A stretch of 64,000 bases of DNA from Alphaproteobacteria bacterium (lineage in GTDB: Bacteria; Pseudomonadota; Alphaproteobacteria; UBA8366). Positions 44,401 through 52,449 of this stretch are shown one piece after another. Numbering within the stretch: position 1 is the first letter of the stretch; every line of letters starts with the position of its first letter. The DNA is taken from assembly GCA_021774335.1 (NCBI GenBank), contig JAJFJD010000059.1, forward strand, positions 124,001 to 188,000. Direction: 5' to 3'. A model generated the notes under the pieces. That model saw only the letters and a program-made list of their open reading frames with translations, made no database searches and had not been told where the DNA came from. Position numbers and translations under genes: made by a program.

Positions 44401-45330
44401 ATGGTGAAGGCCAACACAATCATCGCGGCATTTTCTCTTATCTTATTGATATGTCTTGCGAGTTTGGTCAAAGCTGGGGACCGCAGCGAGCAAAGCTCAA
44501 CGCCTCGCGCTACCGTCAGCATTTCTCAAATAGGGTTTTCTGCATCTGAAGCAGAAAAACCTCACACCGAAAGTATTGATGCGGCTAAGAGTTCTTCTCA
44601 AAATAACAGTGGCATCAATACTAGCGATGACACGGACCTGGCCGAAAACACTGCCGCCGACGAAACCACCCCATCCTCCGCCGAGCCTGCAGACGCCAAG
44701 TCGATCGCCAGTTTGAGCGCGGGTGGCGGCTCATCCACTGTAACAGCAGAAGGCGATGACGATGTGGTTGCAGGGGCGGCACCCGTCTTCCTCGGGTCCG
44801 CGGACGATACCTGTATGGGGTCGTCCGGCGCCGGCGGGCAGGGCGCGGCCTTTGGCTTCAGTCTTGGTTCGACTTGGACCGACGAGAACTGCAAGATGTT
44901 GAAAAACGCCCGCGAATTGAAGAGTCATGGGCATCGCGCGGCCGCAAAAGCGCGCCTCTGCATGGATAATGATAACGCTTTGGCATTCGAGCTCGCCGGC
45001 GAGCCTTGCCCGCGCGCTCTTCCGTCGGCGCAGGCGGCCCTGTGGACGATCCGTCAGCATAATCCGAGCTACCAAACAGCCACGGCGCATAGCTTTCAAG
45101 TCGCCGCCCTCACCGATGTTTCCGGACGAGACAACCAGCCGTCGGCAGAACGCCAAAACCCAAAGAAGATCAGTGGCTTGTCCTCGAACGGTGAAGAAAT
45201 CGCCGGGACTTCGAAGATCGGGACGCTCATCGCGATGATGGTTTCCGCCGTTACCCAGGCTGCTTCAGCGGTTTCTCCCGATTTCGACGGCGATCTGAAC
45301 GGCGCGTCCGCGATGGACGGCATCGAATAA
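44401..45330 (+). CDS. Hypothetical exported protein with four-Cys module
   Basis: 309 residues from ATG 44401 (AGGGAG 8 bp upstream). It has an N-terminal signal/anchor helix (MVKANTIIAAFSLILLICLA), then about 110 residues of Ser/Thr/Asp/Ala-rich disordered sequence. A compact module with cysteines at about 138, 164, 187 and 203 (spacing C-x25-C-x22-C-x15-C) follows, including GFSLGSTWTDENCKMLKNAR, then a polar tail. The module reminds me of small phage virion-associated proteins, but I cannot confirm this. Codon and base composition are AT-richer than the neighbours, suggesting transfer. A terminator follows. Confidence 0.6.
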   Translation: MVKANTIIAAFSLILLICLASLVKAGDRSEQSSTPRATVSISQIGFSASEAEKPHTESIDAAKSSSQNNSGINTSDDTDLAENTAADETTPSSAEPADAKSIASLSAGGGSSTVTAEGDDDVVAGAAPVFLGSADDTCMGSSGAGGQGAAFGFSLGSTWTDENCKMLKNARELKSHGHRAAAKARLCMDNDNALAFELAGEPCPRALPSAQAALWTIRQHNPSYQTATAHSFQVAALTDVSGRDNQPSAERQNPKKISGLSSNGEEIAGTSKIGTLIAMMVSAVTQAASAVSPDFDGDLNGASAMDGIE

Positions 45331-45468
45331 GGGGCTCGCGGTCCACGTTTGGTTGCGATTGTCCAGCGTTGGCGCGGGGATATCCCCTGCCCCTTACAAT
45401 TCCCGTTTTATTAACCATATTACAGGTAACAGCCTCCAGAAGCTGAGACTCCCCCTCAACGCACTTCT

Positions 45469-45521
45469 GGTGCCGCGCGTATCCCCACCACTCCCCCCCC
45501 CGCGTGCGGCACCTTTTCTTT
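45469..45521 (+). terminator. Rho-independent terminator
   Basis: Arms GGTGCCGC (45469) and GCGGCACC (45506) pair perfectly, with a further GCG/CGC extension after one bulge, a C-rich loop and a TTTTCTTTG tail. It is placed to end transcription of the exported Cys protein gene. The rest of the 45331-45618 gap shows no gene. Confidence 0.7.
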
Positions 45522-45618
45522 GTCGCGACAACCGTTCGGCGGCGCATGCAGAAACGCACCGGCTTTGAATTCCCGGCCGGGCAGGCGGTGCTGGTTTAGG
45601 GAAAGCCCGCGGGTCCGT

Positions 45619-45975
45619 TTAGTCGGTCAACCGCACGAAGCGGTACCGGACGCGGCCGAAGATCGCCGATTTCTCCTCACGCACAACGATCCCACGGCCT
45701 TTGCGGAAGGTGATGTGGCGGGCGCCGGCCAGCAGGCCTTCGCGCCCCTCTTCGGTCTTGATGATGATTCGGGTCGGCGGGCCGGTACCCGGCTCCAAAC
45801 TACCCTCCAGGTCGAGGAACTGGGCATTCAGGGTCCGCCCCGGCGTCCACGATTCGGCGAGCCAGGTGAGATAAAACGCGCCAAATACCAATAGGAGCGC
45901 ACCCGGCCAGAGGAACCACTTCAGCCGGTCGCGCCAGAGCAGGCGGGTCAGCCGCGCGCGCTTATCGGCATCCAT
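45619..45975 (-). CDS. Small single-pass membrane hypothetical protein
   Basis: 118 residues from ATG 45975 (GGAAGGGTGGG upstream; a longer frame starts at 46011). A basic N-terminus is followed by one membrane helix (about 20-40; WFLWPGALLLVFGAFYLTWL), then about 75 residues of mixed beta structure (TRIIIKTEEGREGLLAGARH, VREEKSAIFGRVRYRFVRL). I recognise no family. It is the only minus-strand gene between the islet and the Fic-like gene. Confidence 0.6.
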   Translation of the reverse strand: MDADKRARLTRLLWRDRLKWFLWPGALLLVFGAFYLTWLAESWTPGRTLNAQFLDLEGSLEPGTGPPTRIIIKTEEGREGLLAGARHITFRKGRGIVVREEKSAIFGRVRYRFVRLTD

Positions 45976-46231
45976 GCGCCCACCCTTCCTGTTGTTCCTG
46001 GCTCGAAACAAACCATTCCCTCAAGCCTTTGATTTATCGGTATTTCTATACTCTATTCGATCAAGAATAACGATGGGTTAGCGCCGGGGCGATTTCCACC
46101 CCAATCGGGTGCGGGACCGGACATTTTTCCGGCGAGTTTCACCACCTGGCCCGTTAACTGTTTGATAAATCTCACGGAGTATGGTTCGGGCACTGGACAG
46201 AAAGTCCGGCATTAAACGCGGAAGAAACCCG

Positions 46232-47347
46232 ATGCTCACCCCCTGGAAATCCTACCGCATGGACCTGCAGCGCGCGCCGCAGCGCTTCTGGACCGATTTG
46301 GGCCGGATCGAGGCCTATGCCGAGACATTGTGCGGTTTCCCGCTCGGCCCCGGCACGCTGGACCAGCTGACCATAGAGGTCCGCGCAAATGCGGCGCGCG
46401 CGGCCGCCGCGGCCGAGTTCGGCCCGGAGATCATGGCGGCGCCAGGCGGCGATGACCTGGCCGAGGCGGTCGGCGCGCTGTTCGACGTGATCGACCGGCG
46501 GCCCGACGCGCCGATAACCGCTCAAACCCTCAGCCACGACAACGAAGCGGCCGGCGACATCGCGCAGGCGGTGGCGCTGACCCAACTGGCGGCGATGGCG
46601 GATGGGACCGGGCCTGCCGGACCTGCCGGGCCGGCCGCCGTGGCGGCGGCGTCGCTGGCGGATCAATTCACCACGCCGCGCAGCTGGGGCAAGCTCACCC
46701 AGTTCTGCGACTGGCTGAACGGCCACGAATTCCTGCCCGCCAAAGACGACACCTTTCAGACCGCCGCCCTGCGCGCGATCGCGGCGCATCAGTTCCTGCT
46801 GATCCTGCGTCCGTTCAACCATGGCGCCGAGATCACCGCGCGGCTCGCTGCCTTCCGCGTGTTACGCGCGGCCGGGCTGCCGCCGCTGGCGGCGCATCTG
46901 CCGGCGATCCATTTCGGGGCGACCGCCGATCAATACACGGAACTGGCGGTCGAGGCGATCGAGGGCGGGGGCGCCACCATCGCCTTCGCGGTCTATGCGG
47001 CCGACGGCATGGCCACCGGTCTACGCGGCCTCGTCCGCGCCCTGCGCGACGCGCAAACGAAGAGCGCCTGGCGCGACGTGGTGCTGCAGGCCTTCGAGGG
47101 CCGCGAGCGGACCGGCGACCGGCGGCGGCGGGTCCTACTGGAAGATCTTGGCCGGCAGGACGCGCCGGTGCGGATCGGCGCCTTGCGCGGCCTCAGCCCG
47201 CGTCTGACGGACGCCTATGCCGGCAAGAGCGAGAAAACCCTGTCACGCGACGTGAAGTGGCTGGAATCGCAAGGCCTTATCGAACGCACCCTGAAAGGCG
47301 TACAGCCGCGCCGCGACGCGGTATATACGCTGGCGCACGCCGCCTGA
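46232..47347 (+). CDS. Degenerate Fic-like protein with C-terminal winged helix
   Basis: 371 residues from ATG 46232 (GGAAG 6 bp upstream; 46181 lacks a spaced site). The layout parallels DUF4172-Fic proteins: an N-terminal region (LGRIEAYAETLCGFPLGPGT, then TLDQLTIEVRAN), a Fic core with KLTQFCDWLNGHEFLP and ALRAIAAHQFLLILRPF, and a winged helix at about 310-370 (KSEKTLSRDVKWLESQGLIE). The Fic motif HPFx(D/E)GNGRxxR is replaced by RPFNHGAEITAR: catalytic His is Arg and the GNGR loop is lost. The S-x-A-I-E-G inhibitory helix of relatives is also absent (ANAARAAAAAEF). AMPylation is therefore not expected. It may be a DNA-binding regulator. Confidence 0.78.
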   Translation: MLTPWKSYRMDLQRAPQRFWTDLGRIEAYAETLCGFPLGPGTLDQLTIEVRANAARAAAAAEFGPEIMAAPGGDDLAEAVGALFDVIDRRPDAPITAQTLSHDNEAAGDIAQAVALTQLAAMADGTGPAGPAGPAAVAAASLADQFTTPRSWGKLTQFCDWLNGHEFLPAKDDTFQTAALRAIAAHQFLLILRPFNHGAEITARLAAFRVLRAAGLPPLAAHLPAIHFGATADQYTELAVEAIEGGGATIAFAVYAADGMATGLRGLVRALRDAQTKSAWRDVVLQAFEGRERTGDRRRRVLLEDLGRQDAPVRIGALRGLSPRLTDAYAGKSEKTLSRDVKWLESQGLIERTLKGVQPRRDAVYTLAHAA

Positions 47348-47617
47348 ACAGCGCGTGAGCGGGCATTGACGCGGCTTCTCATCCATCGCACAGTTTCGCG
47401 AGCGTGGGGTTGAATTACAGGCGCTTAACCCAAGCTTAATGGCGCATTGCGCATATAAACCGGTGATACAGAGATCATGCGAGTTTGCGGGATGATGAGA
47501 TAGTTGGCCATATTATCTGCACCCGCATCGAGGGCGGGCAGGGCGTCCTAACTCTCCGGCATCCTGTCCGTCCTCACTTAATAAAACACCAGAAAATTCA
47601 GTGAAGACCGGACGGCG
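47348..47617. other. Intergenic region between Fic-like and glycosyltransferase genes
   Basis: About 270 bp between convergent 3' ends. It contains a TATAAA (about 47455) preceded by an AT-rich stretch, but no reading frame, clear hairpin with T-run, or tRNA was recognised. Confidence 0.45.
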
Positions 47618-48457
47618 TCATCCCTTGGCGGCACCAGCAGCGTCGGCAGGCCCGGCCGTATTATTGGCGGCGGCTTTTTCCGCCTCGCGGCGCGGGATTT
47701 CCTCGAGCGTGGCTTTCAGATGCGCCAGCACGGGTTCAAGCGCGGTACACAGCGCGAGAAGAAATCCGTAGCCGCCTTCCTTATAGGCCTTGCGCCGCAC
47801 ATAACACTTGTAGAAGCGCGAGAAGATCTTGCGCACCATGTTGGGGAAGCTGCCCACCTCGCCGCGGTCGATGATGTCCTTCGCACGCGTGGTGGTCTTG
47901 CGGTCGAGCCGGTCGAGCACGTCCGAAATGTCCCGGTCGATGTAATGCAGCACGGCGTTTTCCAGCATCGGCCCTTTTGTGCCGGTGTAGGTTGCGCTGG
48001 GGTGGAGGCGGCTGTTCTCCCAAACCTTGCACCCTTTGCGGAACAGCGCGCCGAGCCAGCTTTCCTTGCCGAAGCCGCCGCTTCCCATGCCGTAGCGGAT
48101 GTAGCGCTTGCCGATGTGGTTCTTCACCGGCAGGTCGAAATAGTCGCCGGTGTCGGATGCGATGGCGGCGCGGATTTCCTGGGCAAGGTCGGCCGGGACC
48201 CATTCGTCGGCATCGATCTCAAGAATCCAATCGCTGCGGCAATAGTCGATGCCGGTGTTGCGGCGATCGCCCCAGAACTCAAAGGCGCCCTCGATGATGC
48301 GGTCGGTATAGCGCTCGGTGATTTCCTTCGACGCGTCGGTGCAGCGGTCCAGCACGACGACGATTTCATCGGCGAAGGTGAGCCGTTCGAGGCAATCGGC
48401 GAGGATGTCCTCCTCGTTATGAACGACGATAAGCGCCGATAGGGTAGGGTCGGCCAT
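47618..48457 (-). CDS. Family 2 glycosyltransferase
   Basis: 279 residues. The GT-A fold starts TLSALIVVHNEEDILADCLE and continues with DEIVVVLDRCTDASKEITER; the nucleotide-sugar/metal motif is WILEIDADEWVPADLAQEIR. This resembles WaaE/KdtX-type lipopolysaccharide core transferases and other GT2 enzymes (WGDRRNTGIDYCRSDWILEI layout). The Ala-rich C-terminal tail is disordered. Acceptor and sugar are unknown. It is divergent from the small gene at 48570. Confidence 0.87.
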   Translation of the reverse strand: MADPTLSALIVVHNEEDILADCLERLTFADEIVVVLDRCTDASKEITERYTDRIIEGAFEFWGDRRNTGIDYCRSDWILEIDADEWVPADLAQEIRAAIASDTGDYFDLPVKNHIGKRYIRYGMGSGGFGKESWLGALFRKGCKVWENSRLHPSATYTGTKGPMLENAVLHYIDRDISDVLDRLDRKTTTRAKDIIDRGEVGSFPNMVRKIFSRFYKCYVRRKAYKEGGYGFLLALCTALEPVLAHLKATLEEIPRREAEKAAANNTAGPADAAGAAKG

Positions 48458-48569
48458 TGCGGTTTTCCACTCCTGTCCACCGGCCCAGCTTTCGGTGCGA
48501 TTCTGCGGGCTTTAACCGATCCTTAAGGGGCCGCACCTACCCTCGCCGGTGAGAGAGAGTAGGATTCGA

Positions 48570-48809
48570 ATGGCCCGTTACACCGTTACTTATTACGCCG
48601 CCGCGATGGTCTATGTCACCGTCGACGTGGAGGCAGAAGACGCCGGCGCCGCGGAAGCGACTCCCTTGCCCGAAGACATCAGCGCGGACGTCGACAAAGT
48701 GTCCCGCGCACTCCCAGAAGGCGAAGCCGCGCAAAAGGTGCAGGGTGTCGAACTCCGCCGCACCGACGACTGGGAAATCCTCAACGTCCGCGACGACTCC
48801 TCGAACTGA
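48570..48809 (+). CDS. Small conserved-looking hypothetical protein
   Basis: 79 residues from ATG 48570 with AGGA 6 bp upstream. It begins MARYTVTYYAAAMVYVTVDV, a beta-hairpin-like segment, and ends WEILNVRDD. It is acidic overall and has no signal peptide or membrane helix. The pattern (strand, acidic loop, strand) recalls small single-domain cytosolic proteins, but I recognise no family. Convergent with the HIT gene. Confidence 0.62.
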   Translation: MARYTVTYYAAAMVYVTVDVEAEDAGAAEATPLPEDISADVDKVSRALPEGEAAQKVQGVELRRTDDWEILNVRDDSSN

Positions 48810-48815
48810 CGGCCG

Positions 48816-49181
48816 TCAGTCCACACGCTTGATCATCGGCCCGATCCGCCGGCCTCCCACCAGATGCACGTGAAAATGCGGCACCTCTTGGTGTCCGTCC
48901 TCGCCGGCATTGGCGATCAGCCGATAGCCCGAGTCGAGCACACCGGCCTTCTCGGCGACCGCATGGATCGCCCGCATGAAGCCAGCCAGCTCCGCGTCGG
49001 TGGCGTTGGCGCAAAACTCGTTGCTCGACAGATAGGGGCCCTTCGGGATGATCAGCACATGCACCGGCGCCTGCGGGCCGATGTCGTTGAAGGCGAGCGC
49101 GTGGTCGTTCTCATACACCTTGTCGCACGGAATTTCGCCGCGCAGGATCTTGGCGAAGATGTTCTCGGAATCGTAGGACAT
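48816..49181 (-). CDS. hinT: HIT-family nucleotide hydrolase (HinT-like)
   Basis: 121 residues from ATG 49181 (GGAAG 5 bp upstream; GTG 49193 is possible). Histidine triad HFHVHLVGG with the preceding GEDGHQEVP loop, and N-terminal IFAKILRGEIPCDKVYENDH. HinT-type enzymes hydrolyse purine nucleoside phosphoramidates and aminoacyl-adenylates. It lies just downstream of hisE on the same strand, a frequent alphaproteobacterial neighbour of the his genes. Confidence 0.95.
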   Translation of the reverse strand: MSYDSENIFAKILRGEIPCDKVYENDHALAFNDIGPQAPVHVLIIPKGPYLSSNEFCANATDAELAGFMRAIHAVAEKAGVLDSGYRLIANAGEDGHQEVPHFHVHLVGGRRIGPMIKRVD

Positions 49182-49250
49182 GCCGTCTTCCACGGTTAAG
49201 TCGGGGTTGGGTCGGCGGTCAGCCGCTCGGGTTTTCCCGTTCGGCCATAA

Positions 49251-49571
49251 TCAGTGGGACGGTTTACCGCGCCGCTTCTCGAGCGCCGTCCACACCGCAT
49301 CGGGCTTCACGTTCTGATCCGCCCACAGCACCAGCAGATGATACAACAGGTCGGCGCTTTCCTCGGCGAGCAGGGCCTTGTCGCCGCGCAGACCTTCGAT
49401 CAGCGCCTCGACGGCTTCCTCGCCCACCTTCTGCGCGATCTTGGCGGTGCCGCGCTCGAACAGCCGGGCCGTGCCGGAGGTCTTGGGGTCCGCGCCTTTA
49501 CGGCTCTCGACGATCTCATACAGCTCGTCGAGGATGTGCGCGGACGACGCCTTTTTCTTATCGGCTGCCAC
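49251..49571 (-). CDS. hisE: Phosphoribosyl-ATP pyrophosphatase
   Basis: Second step of histidine synthesis. 106 residues of MazG-like all-alpha fold: LDELYEIVESRKGADPKTSG, KIAQKVGEEAVEALIEG and EESADLLYHLLVLWADQNVK with the metal-binding acidic residues. It is a free-standing HisE, not fused to HisI. Last his gene of the run, 57 bp after hisF. Confidence 0.96.
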   Translation of the reverse strand: MAADKKKASSAHILDELYEIVESRKGADPKTSGTARLFERGTAKIAQKVGEEAVEALIEGLRGDKALLAEESADLLYHLLVLWADQNVKPDAVWTALEKRRGKPSH

Positions 49572-49628
49572 CGTGATGTCTCCTGAAATTCGTTTCGCGG
49601 CACTGCCTATCAGAATTCCCGCAGCTTG

Positions 49629-50387
49629 TCAGGGCCGAACGGGAACGCCCGCCGCCGCCATATGCGCCTTGGTCTCGCCGATGGTGAATTCACCGAAATG
49701 GAAGATCGAGGCCGCGAGCACCGCCGAAGCATGGCCCTCGCGCACGCCGTCGACCATATGATCCAGCGTGCCGACACCGCCGCTCGCCACCAACGGCACG
49801 GGGATGCGGTCCGCGACCGTGCGGTTCAACGCATTGTCGAAACCGATCTTGGTGCCGTCGCGGTCCATCGAGGTCAGCAGTATTTCGCCCGCGCCCAGAT
49901 CGACCATGCGCTCGGCCCAAGCCACCGCGTCGATGCCGGTCGGCTCGCGCCCGCCATGGGTGAAGATTTCCCATTTGTCCGCCCCGGTCGATTTCGCGTC
50001 GATGGCGACGACGATGCATTGCGTGCCGAAGCGTTCCGCCGCCTCGGCGACGAATTCCGGCCGGTGCACCGCGGCGGTGTTGATCGACACCTTGTCCGCG
50101 CCGGCCAGCAGCAGCTTGCGGATGTCCTCGACCTGCCGCACGCCGCCGCCGACGGTCAGCGGCATGAAGCATTGCTCGGCGGTGCCGCGCACCACGTCGT
50201 AGATCGTCTCGCGGTTCTCATGCGACGCGGTGATGTCGAGGAAGGTCAGTTCGTCCGCGCCGGCGGCGTCATAGACCTTGGCCTGTTCCACCGGATCGCC
50301 CGCGTCGACCAGATCGACGAACTGTACGCCCTTGACCACACGGCCCGCATGCACGTCGAGACAGGGGATGACGCGAATTTTCAACAT
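49629..50387 (-). CDS. hisF: Imidazole glycerol phosphate synthase subunit HisF
   Basis: Cyclase subunit using ammonia from HisH to make imidazole glycerol phosphate and AICAR. 252 residues of (beta/alpha)8 barrel: MLKIRVIPCLDVHAGRVVKG with the first catalytic Asp, LPVTVGGGVR-like MPLTVGGGVRQVEDIRKLL, VVAIDAKSTGADKWEIFTHG, and TSMDRDGTKIGFD with the second catalytic Asp. ATG 50387 is the family start; the longer frame to 50543 runs into a duplicated piece of hisA. That duplication's mini-frame stops across the hisF start (ATGTTGA). Confidence 0.97.
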   Translation of the reverse strand: MLKIRVIPCLDVHAGRVVKGVQFVDLVDAGDPVEQAKVYDAAGADELTFLDITASHENRETIYDVVRGTAEQCFMPLTVGGGVRQVEDIRKLLLAGADKVSINTAAVHRPEFVAEAAERFGTQCIVVAIDAKSTGADKWEIFTHGGREPTGIDAVAWAERMVDLGAGEILLTSMDRDGTKIGFDNALNRTVADRIPVPLVASGGVGTLDHMVDGVREGHASAVLAASIFHFGEFTIGETKAHMAAAGVPVRP

Positions 50388-50554
50388 GGCGCGGCGTCCG
50401 CGGGCGAGGGCAGGGCCGCAATCGCCGCCCAGAGGTCGACCCGCCCGTCGTACAAGGCGGGAGAATCCCGATACATCAACATGCCGCAGCCCCCGCCGGA
50501 GAGGGTAGGGCCGCAATCGCCGCTCGGAGGTCGACCCGCCCATCGTATAAAGCG
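50381..50554 (-). repeat. Duplicated hisA 3' end, two 79-bp copies at 95-bp offset
   Basis: Copy A 50381-50459 and copy B 50476-50554 match except at 12 of 79 positions by hand alignment. Copy B is the real hisA terminus. Copy A lies in the hisA-hisF gap and, in frame from ATG 50482 to TGA 50381, encodes a 33-residue peptide containing ALYDGRVDL, AAIAALPSPA and a terminal Cys, as hisA does. Most codon differences are synonymous. Both copies end in TGTTGA preceded by A/G-C context, so copy A overlaps the hisF ATG just as copy B overlaps the mini-frame ATG. Confidence 0.85.
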
Positions 50555-51216
50555 CGCCCGACGATGGCGCCGGCGATGACCTTTTCTCCGGCCAGCGCGA
50601 TCAGGTCATCGAGCGACGACACGCCGCCGCTGGCGATCACCGGGGTCGACAGCGCCCGCGCCAGGCCGGCGGTCGCTTCCACGTTCGGTCCCTGCAGCAC
50701 GCCGTCGCGGTCGATATCGGTGTAGACGATGGCGTCGGCGCCCGCGTCCTCGAACCGCAGCGCCAACTCCTGCGCCGCCAGTTCGGAGACCTCGGCCCAG
50801 CCTTCGACCGCGACCTTGCCGCCGCGCGCGTCGATGCCGAGCGCCACATGGCCCGGCCATTTCCGGCAGGCCTCGCGCACCAGATCCGGATTCTTGACCG
50901 CAACGGTGCCGAGCACGACCCGCCGCACACCTTTCGTCAGCCACATCTCGATGGTTTCCAGCGTCCGGATGCCGCCGCCGAGCTGCACCGGCAGGTCGGT
51001 CGCGGCAAGGATCGCGTCAACCGCGTCGCCGTTCACCGGCTTACCCGCAAAGGCGCCGTTGAGGTCGACCACGTGCAGCCAGGCAGACCCCGCCGCCGCG
51101 AAGGCCGCCGCCTGCGCGCCCGGGTCGTCGCTGAATACCGTTGCCTGGTCCATGTCGCCCTGGCGCAGGCGCACGCATTGCCCGTCTTTCAGGTCGATCG
51201 CCGGATAGAGGATCAT
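50476..51216 (-). CDS. hisA: Phosphoribosylformimino-AICAR ribotide isomerase HisA
   Basis: Fourth step of histidine synthesis (Amadori isomerisation). 246 residues of (beta/alpha)8 barrel: MILYPAIDLKDGQCVRLRQG with catalytic Asp8, LPVQLGGGIRTLETIEMWL, VALGIDARGGKVAVEGWAE and YTDIDRDGVLQGPN with the second catalytic Asp. The last 25 codons have a diverged second copy immediately downstream. The start overlaps the stop of the GNAT gene by 4 bp. Confidence 0.97.
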   Translation of the reverse strand: MILYPAIDLKDGQCVRLRQGDMDQATVFSDDPGAQAAAFAAAGSAWLHVVDLNGAFAGKPVNGDAVDAILAATDLPVQLGGGIRTLETIEMWLTKGVRRVVLGTVAVKNPDLVREACRKWPGHVALGIDARGGKVAVEGWAEVSELAAQELALRFEDAGADAIVYTDIDRDGVLQGPNVEATAGLARALSTPVIASGGVSSLDDLIALAGEKVIAGAIVGRALYDGRVDLRAAIAALPSPAGAAAC

Positions 51217-51764
51217 GCGCCGTCTCCGTCGTCCCTAAGAAGCTTGCTGTAGAAGTGACCCGCAACCCAGGCGTCGCCGACCCGCGCGTAATAGGGTTGG
51301 GTCGCCCAGCGGGTGTAGCCGAGCGTCTCGTAGAGCGCGATGGCGGCGGTCTGGGTTTCTCGAACGTCCAGGTTGAGCACCGCGAAGCCATCGTCCCGCG
51401 CGGTTGCCTCGACCGCCTCGATCAGCGCGCGCGCGACGCCATGCCCGCGCGCCCAGGGGGCGACGAAGGCGGCGGTCAGCGTCACCGCATGCGATTGCGC
51501 TTCGTTGTTGCGCGTCGGCCGGACGAGTTGCGCCGACCCCGCGACCACGCCATCCATCCGCGCCAGAAACAGGCTGCGCTCGGGCACCACCAGCACGCCG
51601 CGCCAGTAGGTTTCCAGCACTTCGCGCGGCGGCGGGGACAACCAGCCGAAACCACCGCCCTCGAGGATCGCGGCCTCGGCGGCGTCGCACAGGTCGTGCC
51701 GATCCGCCCCCTTGATCTGGGTGGCCTTCTCGACCTTGATCGTCGTTTTCGCGGGTTCCGTCAT
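51213..51764 (-). CDS. GNAT-family N-acetyltransferase inside the his operon
   Basis: 183 residues. The GNAT core is at about 85-150: AVTLTAAFVAPWARGHGVAR (V/A-x-P-x-x-R-G-x-G-x-A acetyl-CoA loop), ALIEAVEATARDDGFAVLNL and VRETQTAAIALYETLGYTRW. The substrate is unknown. It lies between hisH and hisA, overlapping hisA by 4 bp and 9 bp after hisH, so it is translated as part of the histidine operon. The longer reading frame on the same strand in another phase is a shadow. Confidence 0.87.
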   Translation of the reverse strand: MTEPAKTTIKVEKATQIKGADRHDLCDAAEAAILEGGGFGWLSPPPREVLETYWRGVLVVPERSLFLARMDGVVAGSAQLVRPTRNNEAQSHAVTLTAAFVAPWARGHGVARALIEAVEATARDDGFAVLNLDVRETQTAAIALYETLGYTRWATQPYYARVGDAWVAGHFYSKLLRDDGDGA

Positions 51765-51773
51765 GCCGATCCC

Positions 51774-52400
51774 TCAGGGAGACCAAGTGAGAAAGTTCGC
51801 GATCAGCCGTAATCCCACCGCCTGACTTTTCTCGGGATGGAATTGCGTGCCGACCATGTTGTCGCGGCCGACCATCGCGGTGATCGTGCCACCGTGATCG
51901 GTCGTCGCCAACACCTGCGCCGCGTCCTTGGCGACAAGGTGATAGCTGTGGACGAAATAGGCATGGTCGCCGTCTCCGAGGCCTTCGGTCACCGGATGCG
52001 GCCGGGGCAGGGTGAGCGTGTTCCAGCCCATATGGGGCACCTTGAGCGCCGGATCGGAGGGCGCGATCGCGGCCACCTCGCCGCCGATCCAGCCGAAGCC
52101 GTCATGCCGCCCGTGTTCGAGGCCCACATCGGCGGTCAATTGCATGCCGACGCAGATGCCGAGAAACGGTTGGCCGCGGCCGATCACCGCGTCCTGCAAC
52201 GCGTCCATCATACCATCCACCGCCAGCAGTCCGCGCTTGCAGTCCGCGAAGGCGCCGACGCCCGGCAGGACGATACGATCCGCCCGCGCGACCGCGTCCG
52301 GGTCGCCGGTGACCAATACGGGGCCGTCGCTCTGGCGCTCGAATGCCTTCGCCGCCGAGCGCAGATTGCCCGATCCGTAGTCGATGATCGCTACCGTCAT
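51774..52400 (-). CDS. hisH: Imidazole glycerol phosphate synthase subunit HisH
   Basis: Glutamine amidotransferase supplying ammonia to HisF. 208 residues: VAIIDYGSGNLRSAAKAFER at the N-terminus, nucleophilic Cys in FLGICVGMQLTADVG, and the His/Glu pair in GTQFHPEKSQAVGLRLIANF. Class I triad complete. It follows hisB by 49 bp. Confidence 0.97.
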   Translation of the reverse strand: MTVAIIDYGSGNLRSAAKAFERQSDGPVLVTGDPDAVARADRIVLPGVGAFADCKRGLLAVDGMMDALQDAVIGRGQPFLGICVGMQLTADVGLEHGRHDGFGWIGGEVAAIAPSDPALKVPHMGWNTLTLPRPHPVTEGLGDGDHAYFVHSYHLVAKDAAQVLATTDHGGTITAMVGRDNMVGTQFHPEKSQAVGLRLIANFLTWSP

Positions 52401-52449
52401 GTTTCGCCAAACCCGCTGCGGCTATATCGCCGGCGTCGGTCTTCTTGTG

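Noticed and set aside
45353..45568. 71-codon plus-strand frame after the exported Cys protein
   Set aside because: It runs through the terminator hairpin and its C-rich loop and has no ribosome binding site or recognisable domain.
44177..47347. Prophage or integrated mobile element
   Set aside because: No integrase, transposase, tRNA attachment site or flanking direct repeats were seen; only composition and one phage-reminiscent module support it.
49629..50543. HisF with a 52-residue N-terminal extension
   Set aside because: The extension is translated from the duplicated hisA tail in another frame; the family start MLKIRVIPCLD at 50387 is clear.
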